Assembly (NCBI RefSeq): GCF_900290235.1
Contig: NZ_OLMK01000038.1
Span: 30,942 to 94,941, forward strand
Origin: Streptomyces sp. MA5143a
Lineage (GTDB): Bacteria; Actinomycetota; Actinomycetes; Streptomycetales; Streptomycetaceae
Direction of reading: 5' to 3'
Length of the DNA: 64,000 bases
Under the pieces are notes generated by a model, which saw only the letters and a list, made by a program, of their open reading frames with translations, did not search any database and was not told the DNA's origin. Numbering within the stretch: position 1 is the stretch's first letter; each line of letters begins with the position of its first letter. Shown here piece by piece: positions 8,686 to 16,303 of the stretch. Both the position numbers and the translations under genes were made by a program.

Positions 8686-10736
8686 CGGGTCACCTCGTTC
8701 TCCGTCGCGGTCAGGTCCACCGCCGGGTGGTGGCAGGCCGCCGTGTGGGTGGGGGAGCCCAGCAGCGCCGGGACGGTCGTACGGCACACCTCGCTCGCGC
8801 GGGGGCAGCGGTCGGCGAAGCGGCAGCCCGCCGGGAAGTCGGCGGGGGAGGGGACGACCCCCGGGATCTGCGTCATCCGCTCGGCCGCCGACTCCAGCGA
8901 CAGGACACTGCCCAGCAGACCGCGCGTGTAGGGATGGGCCGGTGACTCCACGAGGTCCGCCGTCACACCCGTCTCGACGATCCGCCCGCCGTACATCACG
9001 GCCACCCGGTCGGTGACGTCCGCGACGAGCGCCAGGTCGTGCGACACGAGGACGAGGGCGAAGCCCAGGTCCGCGCGCAGCCGTAGCAGCAGCTCGATGA
9101 CCTGCGCCTGGACCGTCACGTCCAGGGCCGTGGTCGGCTCGTCGGCCACGATCAGCCTCGGGTCGCGGGACAGGGCCATCGCGATCAGCACGCGCTGGCG
9201 CTGACCGCCGGAGAGTTCGTGCGGATAGCTGCGGAGGGTGCGGCCGGGGTCGAGGCCGACCATCTCCAGCAGCGCGGCCGGGGTGCGCCCGCCGCCCCGC
9301 CGGACGACCTGCCTCAGCTGGGCGCGGATCGTCATCGCCGGGTTCAGCGACGACAGGGCGTCCTGGTAGACCATCGCCATGTCGTGGCCGAGCAGCCGGC
9401 GCCGCACCCGCATCGGCACGCCCACCAGCTGCCGCTCCCCGAACACGACCCGGCCGCGCACCCGCGCCCCCTTCGGCTCAAGACCCATCACGGTCAGCGC
9501 GGTCAGCGACTTGCCGCACCCCGACTCGCCGACCAGACCGAGCACCTCACCGGCCCGGACGTCGAAGCTGATCCCGTCGACGATGTCCACGCCCCGGTGC
9601 CGCTTCTCGAAGCCGATCGCCAGGTCCTGAACCGCCAGTACCGGCGGCCCGGCGGGCAGGGGCCGCGCCCGTGCCCGCAGCCGCCGCGTCGCCTCCGCCA
9701 GCCCCGGCAGCGCGGTCTCGTCGCCCACGGCCTCCCGGTGGTCCTCCGCCGGAGCGTCGCGCTCCGCCCCGGGGGCCGCCGGGCGGGCCGGCTCCCCGCC
9801 GCCGTCCTCCGCCCGGCGCTCCGCGTCCCGGTCCGCCGGTGCCGCCCAGGCGTCGGAGACGCCCTCGGAGAGGACGTTCAGGGACAGCACGGTGACCAGC
9901 ATCAGCAGACCGGGGAACACGGTCGCCCACCAGCCGCCGGTCAGCACCATGTTCTTGCCGTCCGCGATCACGCTGCCCCAGGACGGGTCCGGCGGCCGTA
10001 CGCCCGCGCCGATGAAGGACAGGGACGCCTCGAACACGATGGCCTCGGCGACCTGCACCGTGCAGAACACCAGGACGGGGGCGGCACAGTTGACGGCCAC
10101 ATGGCGGACCACGATGTGCCGGGTGCGGGCCCCGATGACCCGCTCGGCGGTCACATAGTCCTCGCCGTACTGGTCGAGGACGTTGGCCCGTACGACCCGG
10201 GCGACCGGCGGCGTGAACAGGAACGCGATCGCGCAGATCAGCACCTCGATGCCGCCGCCGAAGACCGCGACGAGCACGGCGGCGAGCGCGATGCCGGGGA
10301 ACGCCATGACGACGTCCAGACAGCGCATCAGGGTCTCGTCGACCGCCTTGCGCGACGTCGCGGCCACGGCCCCCACGAACGCGCCCACGAGCAGGGCCAG
10401 CGCGGTGGCCCCCAGCCCGATCGCGAGCGACCAGCGCGCCCCGTGCATCAGCCGGCTGAGGATGTCCCGGCCGAGGCTGTCCTGGCCCATCCAGTGCTCG
10501 GCGGAGGGCGCTCCGGTGCCGCCGACGAGCGTCTGCTGGTCGAGCGGGTCGTGCGGGGCGAGCACCGGGGCGAACAGGGCGGTGAGGACCACGACCGAGA
10601 GGAAGCACACGGCGATCCGCGACAGCGGCGGCAGCCCCCGCCAGGCGCGCAGCCGCAGACCGGGCCGGGACAGGGCGTCCGTCAGGCGTTCGCGGGTGGT
10701 CACCATCAGGCCGAACATCAGCGCATCAGCTCGCAT
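8682..10736 (-). CDS. Fused ABC permease-ATPase, DppC-DppD type
   Basis: A 684-residue fusion. Residues 1 to about 300 form a DppC-like permease with an N-terminal membrane anchor, a HWMGQDSLGRDILSRL segment and five further helices. An acidic linker of roughly 60 residues leads to a DppD-like ATPase with Walker A GESGCGKSLTAL, signature LSGGQRQRVLIAMAL, Walker B RLIVADEPTTALD and a C-terminal cysteine motif. In most systems these are two proteins. The start overlaps the DppB stop by 11 bp; ATGs at 10718 or 10706 are possible alternatives. Confidence 0.93.
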   Translation of the reverse strand: MRADALMFGLMVTTRERLTDALSRPGLRLRAWRGLPPLSRIAVCFLSVVVLTALFAPVLAPHDPLDQQTLVGGTGAPSAEHWMGQDSLGRDILSRLMHGARWSLAIGLGATALALLVGAFVGAVAATSRKAVDETLMRCLDVVMAFPGIALAAVLVAVFGGGIEVLICAIAFLFTPPVARVVRANVLDQYGEDYVTAERVIGARTRHIVVRHVAVNCAAPVLVFCTVQVAEAIVFEASLSFIGAGVRPPDPSWGSVIADGKNMVLTGGWWATVFPGLLMLVTVLSLNVLSEGVSDAWAAPADRDAERRAEDGGGEPARPAAPGAERDAPAEDHREAVGDETALPGLAEATRRLRARARPLPAGPPVLAVQDLAIGFEKRHRGVDIVDGISFDVRAGEVLGLVGESGCGKSLTALTVMGLEPKGARVRGRVVFGERQLVGVPMRVRRRLLGHDMAMVYQDALSSLNPAMTIRAQLRQVVRRGGGRTPAALLEMVGLDPGRTLRSYPHELSGGQRQRVLIAMALSRDPRLIVADEPTTALDVTVQAQVIELLLRLRADLGFALVLVSHDLALVADVTDRVAVMYGGRIVETGVTADLVESPAHPYTRGLLGSVLSLESAAERMTQIPGVVPSPADFPAGCRFADRCPRASEVCRTTVPALLGSPTHTAACHHPAVDLTATENEVTR

Positions 10737-11685
10737 CCCTCAGTCGTGGGTTGACCAGCAGATGGAGGACGTCGATGACGAGGTTCACCACGACGAACCC
10801 CGCGGCCGTGGTCAGGACGACGCCCTGGACGACCGCCGGGTCGCCGTTCTTCACCGCGTCGATCATCAACTTGCCCATGCCGGGCAGCGAGAAGATCGTC
10901 TCGATGACGACGGCGCCGCCCAGCAGATAGCCGACGCGCAGCCCGAGCACCGTGAGCGGGTTGATCAGCGCGTTGCGCAGGACGTTGCGGCCCACCACGA
11001 CCCGTGGCGGCAGCCCGCTCCCGATCGCCGTCCGCACGTAGTCCTTGTCCAGCTCCTCCACCACGGCCGTCCGCACGATCCGGGTGAGCTGCGCGGCCAC
11101 CGGCAGCGACAGGGCGAACGCGGGCAGGGCCATCGTCTTCAGCCACCCGGTGAAGGAGTCGGCCGGATTGACGTAACCGCCGGTCGGGAACCACCCGAGG
11201 TCCACCGCCAGGTACTGGATCATCAGCAGCGCCAGCCAGAAGCCGGGCGCCGCGACCCCGGTCAGCGACACCACCCGGATGACCTGGTCCGGCAGCCGGT
11301 CCCGGTGGATCGCCGCGGTGATCCCGCCGAGCAGGGCCAGCACCACCGCGATCCCCAGCCCCAGGAAGGTCAGCTGGAGGGTGAGCGGAAGGGCGGTGGT
11401 GACCTGCTCGACCACCGGGGCCCGGGTGAGCGCGCTGGTGCCCATGTCGCCGTGGAGCAGATCCCCGACGAAGCCGGCGTACCGCACGGGCAGCGGGTCG
11501 AGGAGCCCGTTCTCCTCCCGGAACTCGTGCAGTTGCTCCGGGGTGGGATTGGCGCCCTGGAAGAACGCGGACGCCGGGTCGACGTCCGAGAACCGCATGA
11601 CGACGAAGACGAACAGCACGATCCCCAGCAGGAGCGGGAGCAGCAGGGCGATCCGCCGCAGCAGGACGCGCAGGACAGCGATCAC
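10726..11685 (-). CDS. ABC importer permease, DppB type
   Basis: Inner-membrane permease of 319 residues with six predicted helices and the EAA-loop region around LRNALINPLTVLGLRVGYLL. It pairs with the permease half of the downstream fusion. The gene begins with GTG one base after the stop of the substrate-binding lipoprotein gene and runs into the fusion gene. Confidence 0.93.
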   Translation of the reverse strand: MIAVLRVLLRRIALLLPLLLGIVLFVFVVMRFSDVDPASAFFQGANPTPEQLHEFREENGLLDPLPVRYAGFVGDLLHGDMGTSALTRAPVVEQVTTALPLTLQLTFLGLGIAVVLALLGGITAAIHRDRLPDQVIRVVSLTGVAAPGFWLALLMIQYLAVDLGWFPTGGYVNPADSFTGWLKTMALPAFALSLPVAAQLTRIVRTAVVEELDKDYVRTAIGSGLPPRVVVGRNVLRNALINPLTVLGLRVGYLLGGAVVIETIFSLPGMGKLMIDAVKNGDPAVVQGVVLTTAAGFVVVNLVIDVLHLLVNPRLRDAS

Positions 11686-11686
11686 G

Positions 11687-13316
11687 CTAGACCCACTTGG
11701 CCTGGAGCAGGTTGATCCCCGGATAGGGCTGCGCCCTTATCCCCGACAGCCGCTTCGGGTCCCACGCCGTCATCAGCTCGTTGTGCACCACCGGGTAGAG
11801 CACGGCCTGTTCGGCGACGACGTCGAGGTAGTCCTGGACCATCGCCTTCTTCCGGTCGGCGTCCGGCTCCTTCGTGGCCCGGTCCATGTCCGCGAAGAGT
11901 TTCCTGGCCACCGGGGCGTCGGCCCAGCGCGCGTACCGCATCCACAGGTTCTGCGGGCCGTAGTTGTACCGCATGATCAGGTCCGCGTCGAGGCCGAACT
12001 GGTTGGGGTTGGAGGCGGCGGCCACGACCTGGTAGTCCTGCTTCTGGTCCATCTTCGTGAACACCGCGGTCGTCTCCTGCGGCGAGAGCGTCGTCTCGAC
12101 GCCGATCGCGTCCCAGGACGCCTTGAGGGTCGGCAGGCAGTCGACGACCCAGCTCACGTTCACCGCGAGGATGTCGACGCGCAGATCGCGCACGCCCGCC
12201 TCGGCCAGCAGCGCCTTCGCCTTCTCCGGGTCGTACCCGTACACCGTCTTCGCCGGCCGGTAGCTGGGGTTTCCCTCGTTGAGGAAGGAACTCGCCGGTT
12301 TTCCGTGCCCCTTGAGGGCGACCTCGATCATCTTGTCGCGGTCGACGGCGTGGTGCAGGGCCTGCCGGACGCGGACGTCGTCGAAGGGCTTGTGCCGGGT
12401 GTTGAACATCAGGAAGAGGTTGTTCATGCCGGAGCCGCCCTGGACGGTCATCCCGCCCTTCTCCAACTGCCCGATGTCGGCGTACGGGATGTTGTCGGCG
12501 ATCTGCGCCCCCGCGCTCGCCCCGGAGATCTTCGCGACCCGGGGCGCCGCGTCCACGATGGTCAGCCAGTTCATCTTCCGGAACGCGGCCGGACGGGGCC
12601 CGTTGTAGTCGGCGTACGCCTCGAACGTCGTGTTGGACTTCGGGTGGTGGGCCGTCTGCCGGTACGGACCCGACCCGATCGCCCTGCCCTTGATGGCCTC
12701 CTCCCAGGCGCCGGGCCGGGAGAAGACGTGCTTGGGCATGATCTTCGCCAGGGTCAGCCGTGCGACGCCGTCGGGGAAGGGGAACTTGAGGACCAGCTCG
12801 ACGGTGCGCGCGTCGACCTTCCGGACCTCCTTCAGCCAGCTCGCGAAGAACCCCTTGGCGAGGGTCTGGGTGCCGGGGTCGAGGATCCGCTCGTAGACGA
12901 AGACCACGTCGTCGGCGGTGACCGGTTTCCCGTCGTGGAACGTGGCGCCGGGCCGCAGCTTGAACTTCCACGAGGTGCCGCCGAGGTCGCCGGGCACGGC
13001 CGTCGCGAGTGCCGCGTACGGCTCGCGGGACAGCGGGTCGGTGTCGAGGAGGCCCTCGTAGATGTGGTTGTTGGCGGCCATGCAGAACGCGGACGCGGTC
13101 TGGGTCGGGTCCCAGCTGCCGTCGTTGCCGTAGCCGATGACGGCGGTCAGGGTGCCGTTCCGTCCGCCGCCACCGCCGGTGTCGTTGGTGGACGCCGGCC
13201 CGGCCGAACAGGCGGCCAGGGCGGGCGACAGGGCAGCGGCGGCGCCCAGCGCGCCGGAGTGCCTGAGGAACGACCGTCGGGCCGGTGCCGGGGCGTCATG
13301 GGTCACATCGCGCACG
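11687..13316 (-). CDS. Substrate-binding lipoprotein of the oligopeptide-type importer
   Basis: Extracytoplasmic binding protein (SBP family 5) of about 543 residues. The N-terminus has a twin-arginine motif ARRSFLR followed by a hydrophobic stretch and a lipobox LAAC, so it is probably a Tat-exported lipoprotein. The mature domain includes the family signature region DVVFVYERIL and long segments of the peptide-binding fold. GTG at 13316 is favoured by GGAGG a few bases upstream; GTG at 13307 is the alternative. First gene of the operon. The ligand is unknown and may not be a peptide, given the aldolase. Confidence 0.92.
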
Positions 13317-13637
13317 GTTCCTCCAAGGAGGCAGCGGGGGAGCGAAGCGGTGGGGGCTCGATGACGGAGGTACGACGTCCTACGTCCTACAGGGGGCAGC
13401 GTGACCTTAGGAGCGCCCGTGGGGGCGGTCAAGGGATCGCACACGAATGGCGTAGCCGCCAGAGGTACGACCAATGACGGGGCAACACCGGTAGGAAACA
13501 AGGAGGGTTGAGGTGCCGTTGGGGGAGAATTCGCCGGGGCGGCCACCCGGTGTTCACCTGGTGTTCCCCCGGTCCCTTCCCGTGGTTCCCGTCCGGAGGT
13601 GGGTCGTCGGATGCCCGGCGAGCGTACGATGCGGCGC
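13317..13637 (+). promoter_or_regulatory. Divergent control region of the importer operon and its regulator
   Basis: This gap of 321 bp holds both promoters. The 9-mer AGGTACGAC occurs twice, near 13369 and at 13463-13471, and the first lies in a run of 7-bp repeats (GTAGGAC, GTAGGAC, GTCGTAC on the minus strand). These are candidate operators for the adjacent GntR protein. TACGAT (13625-13630) is a -10 seven bases before the regulator ATG. No further gene is visible. Confidence 0.4.
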
Positions 13638-14384
13638 ATGTCAGAGGAGAGCGGCGGCCGGCGCCGGCCCGAGCGGCGGGTGAGCGGCCAGGTCCAGCGG
13701 GCGGTGACGCAGCTGATCCTCGACCGCAAACTGCGGGCGGGGGCGCCGCTGCCCACGGAGACGGAGCTGATGGAGGACCTCGGGGTCAGCCGCAACTCCG
13801 TGCGCGAGGCCCTCAAGGCGCTCCAGGCCCTCGACATAGTCGACATCCGGCACGGCTACGGCACCTATGTCGGCGAGGCGTCCCTGACGCCGCTCGTCGA
13901 CGGCCTGACCTTCCGTGCGCTCGCCCGGCCCGACGGCGACACCGCCGCGCTCGCCGAGGTCCTCCAGATCCGCGAGGTGCTGGAGGAGGGGCTCGTCCGC
14001 CGGGTCGCGGGCACGCTCACCGAGGCGGAGCTGGACGCCCTCGCGGCCGTCGTCGACCGGATGGAGGCGGCCGGCCGGGCGGGCGAGCCCGTCGCCGAAC
14101 TCGACCGCGACTTCCACGAGCTGCTCTACGCCTCCCTCGGCAACGCGCTCGTCCCCCAGCTGCTCGGCGCCTTCTGGACGGTCTTCCTGCGGGTGGCCGG
14201 GGCCCGCGGCTGGACCGACGACCCCACGCCGGAGCTGACCGTCCGCCGCCACCGCGACATCGTCGCCGCCCTGCGCGCCCGCGACGTCGAGGGCGCCCAG
14301 CGGGCGATGTCGGAGCACTTCCGCGGCATCGAGGCCCGCGCGGCGACGGCTTCCCCCGAGCACACCGTGGGCCGGGACGCGTGA
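13638..14384 (+). CDS. GntR family regulator, FadR subfamily
   Basis: DNA-binding repressor of 248 residues. Residues about 15-80 are a winged helix with the recognition segment ETELMEDLGVSRNSVREALKAL. The C-terminal FCD ligand domain contains RDFHELLY and conserved histidines typical of metal or carboxylate binding. It faces the ABC/aldolase operon and probably controls it in response to the imported compound or its acid product. ATG at 13638 directly after TACGAT predicts a leaderless mRNA; ATG at 13629 is possible. Confidence 0.9.
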   Translation: MSEESGGRRRPERRVSGQVQRAVTQLILDRKLRAGAPLPTETELMEDLGVSRNSVREALKALQALDIVDIRHGYGTYVGEASLTPLVDGLTFRALARPDGDTAALAEVLQIREVLEEGLVRRVAGTLTEAELDALAAVVDRMEAAGRAGEPVAELDRDFHELLYASLGNALVPQLLGAFWTVFLRVAGARGWTDDPTPELTVRRHRDIVAALRARDVEGAQRAMSEHFRGIEARAATASPEHTVGRDA

Positions 14385-14399
14385 CCCTAAGCTGACCGG

Positions 14400-14840
14400 A
14401 TGACCGACACCGACGAATCCTGGAGCCCGGACGCCCCCGGTGTGCTGCGGCTGCCGTCCGGGCGGCTGGTGCGCGGGCGGGGCCTGAGGCATCCGCTGCC
14501 CGACGGTCCCGCGCCGACGTACGCGGTGTATCTGCTCGACAAGGAGCCGCCCGAAGTGCCCTGGGAGGCCCGCTGGTTGCGGTGGCCCGACTTCCGGCTG
14601 CCCGCCGACCGGGCGGAGGCGGCAGAGGTGTTCCGGGACGTCCGGGAGCGGGCGGCCGGGGAACGCGTCGAGGTCGCCTGCGGCGGCGGCCGGGGCCGCA
14701 CCGGCACCGCGCTCGCCTGCCTGGCGGTCCTGGACGGCGTACCGCCCGAGGAGGCCGTCGCCTATGTGCGCCGGCACTACGACCGGCACGCCGTGGAAAC
14801 CCCGTGGCAGCGGCGCTACGTACGCCGCTTCACCACCTGA
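14400..14840 (+). CDS. Small protein-tyrosine-phosphatase-like protein
   Basis: Cytoplasmic 146-residue protein with the phosphatase P-loop CGGGRGRTG (CX5RT) preceded by VEVA, and a WPDFRLP segment that may hold the general acid aspartate. It resembles a compact actinobacterial member of the protein-tyrosine phosphatase superfamily. It lies 15 bp after the GntR gene and may be co-transcribed with it, but a functional link is not evident. Confidence 0.8.
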   Translation: MTDTDESWSPDAPGVLRLPSGRLVRGRGLRHPLPDGPAPTYAVYLLDKEPPEVPWEARWLRWPDFRLPADRAEAAEVFRDVRERAAGERVEVACGGGRGRTGTALACLAVLDGVPPEEAVAYVRRHYDRHAVETPWQRRYVRRFTT

Positions 14841-14866
14841 CGCCCGCGAGCCCAACGGCGGCGCGG

Positions 14867-15025
14867 TCAGGGACACCGGGCGCGGAAGCGGAGAGGGCCG
14901 CCGTCCTCGTGCACGGCCACGGCCACCTCCGTGGAACCCGCCGCCTCCAGCCGGGCGGGGAGCGCCGCCGGGGCGACGACGTTCATCGTGTCCCGGATGT
15001 GGAGCAGCCGGAACCGGAGGCTGGA
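14867..15025 (-). pseudogene. Remnant of a SAM-dependent methyltransferase C-terminus
   Basis: Read on the minus strand the segment gives LLHIRDTMNVVAPAALPARL and then EVAVAVHEDGGPLRFRARCP before a stop. This looks like the last 45-50 residues of a class I methyltransferase family common in Streptomyces. Upstream in the same frame the sequence is unrelated and no SAM-binding domain is present, so it is read as a decayed gene. Assignment is from pattern memory. Confidence 0.45.
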
Positions 15026-15232
15026 CCGGTCGGCGGCGGGTGGCTGCGCACACGGCGAAGCCCCCGCCGTCCCTGCCCGCCCCATCCGCAGGGTGCTGCC
15101 CATGAGCCCCCGCTACGGGGTTTGCCGCCGAGGCGACAACAGGGGTTCGGGTACAGCCCTCGGGGATGGGACGGGTAGGGACGGCGGGGGCGGGAGAGGG
15201 TCCCGGGCCCCCAGGTCCCCGGACCCTCCCGG
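15026..15232 (+). other. Non-coding stretch without recognised features
   Basis: G-rich sequence between the methyltransferase remnant and the dipeptidase stop. No gene, tRNA or strong hairpin was recognised. Confidence 0.4.
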
Positions 15233-15892
15233 CTACGGGCCGCCGAACTCGGCCGGCCCGTAGAGCGCGCCGGGCGCCCCGGTCATCAGCGCCCAGTAGC
15301 GGTCGCCGTACGACCAGTGCCACCACTCGGTGGGGTAGTTGACCAGTCCGGCCGTGCTGAGCGCCGCCGAGAGGATACGGCGGTTACCCCGGGCCGCCTC
15401 GGAGATGTGCGGCGCGTCGGTGTAGCAGGCGTCGTCGCTCTCCTCGGGGCTGGCGTCGACCGCCGTCCCCATGTCGAGCTCCTCGCCGGTGGCGGTGCAC
15501 AGGGTCAGATCGACGGCCGCCCCCGCGACATGCGGCCCGATCTCCGGCGGGGAGAGGGAACGGCTGGTCTGCTCGCGCAGATACTCCTCCGGCCAGTCCG
15601 GGTTGGCGAGCCGCAACTCGGCCGCGTACGCCTCGAAGTACTCGATCTGCAGGGCCAGTGGCCGGTACCCCTCCGTCACCAGCAGCCGCAGCCCGTCCGG
15701 CAGCAGCCGGGCGGCCCTGGCCAGCCGCCAGGCCACGCCCTCGCGCAGGTGCGCGAACGCGCCCGCCGCGTCGGCCTGGCGCGGGTCGACCACCACGAAG
15801 GGCAGTTCCCTCAGATCGACGAGGGGTTCACCGCAGTCCCGGACCGGGACGCGGGCGACCTCGGGGTCGCTCATCAGGATGATCGAAGGCAT
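15233..15892 (-). CDS. VanX-like D-Ala-D-Ala dipeptidase (M15 family)
   Basis: Zinc peptidase of 219 residues that would hydrolyse D-alanyl-D-alanine or a similar dipeptide. The metal site is visible as GPHVAGAAVDLTL (His and Asp ligands) and EWWHWSYGDRYW (catalytic Glu and third His), with a VTEGYRPLALQ arginine motif. No signal peptide is present, so it should be cytoplasmic. ATG at 15892 has GGAAG upstream. There are no vanH or vanA genes beside it, so it is more likely a cell-wall recycling enzyme than part of a vancomycin-resistance cluster. Confidence 0.87.
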   Translation of the reverse strand: MPSIILMSDPEVARVPVRDCGEPLVDLRELPFVVVDPRQADAAGAFAHLREGVAWRLARAARLLPDGLRLLVTEGYRPLALQIEYFEAYAAELRLANPDWPEEYLREQTSRSLSPPEIGPHVAGAAVDLTLCTATGEELDMGTAVDASPEESDDACYTDAPHISEAARGNRRILSAALSTAGLVNYPTEWWHWSYGDRYWALMTGAPGALYGPAEFGGP

Positions 15893-16303
15893 GCGTCGTC
15901 TTCCACAGGGTCCACGAGTCCCGAGTGCTTCCTGGGCCTCGTACCGGAGGTGTGTCGCGGGGGATGAGGCTGCGCCCCGGGGAGGGACCTGATCCCCTGA
16001 TGTCCCTCCCCGGGGGCTTCCCCCCTTGAGTGGTGGTCTGTGGCCTGGCGACGGTCGTACGACCCGTCCGTTCTGCCGATCCGATCCCACTGTGTTCATG
16101 TTCCCGCCGGTCCGTCCCCTGTGCGTTCCGGTGGGCCGACCGGCCGGGCGGTGGTCGCCCGGCCGATCCGTTGTTCCCCCGAGAACCACGAGAATGCCGG
16201 GCTCCGCTGGAAGTTCTCTGCAAGTCGGCCGCAAGCGAGTTCAAGCCGCGCCGAAGCAGCCGCCCGGCCCCGCGGCCACCGCCCTGACCGGCCCGGACGG
16301 GGG
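15893..16303 (-). other. Intergenic region between the AfsR-like gene and the dipeptidase gene
   Basis: About 410 bp without a supportable gene. The main feature is the strong hairpin at 15975-16015. The rest should hold the dipeptidase promoter, but no clear -10/-35 pair was recognised. Confidence 0.5.
15975..16015 (-). terminator. Strong hairpin, likely terminator
   Basis: Perfect 14-bp arms CCCCGGGGAGGGAC (15975-15988) and GTCCCTCCCCGGGG (16002-16015) enclose 13 bases. It lies 290 bp downstream of the large regulator gene and about 85 bp before the dipeptidase start on the same strand, so it could end the first transcript or attenuate the second. Confidence 0.65.

Noticed and set aside
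15233..15892. Vancomycin-resistance cluster
   Set aside because: Only a VanX-like dipeptidase is present; no vanH, vanA, vanS or vanR is adjacent.
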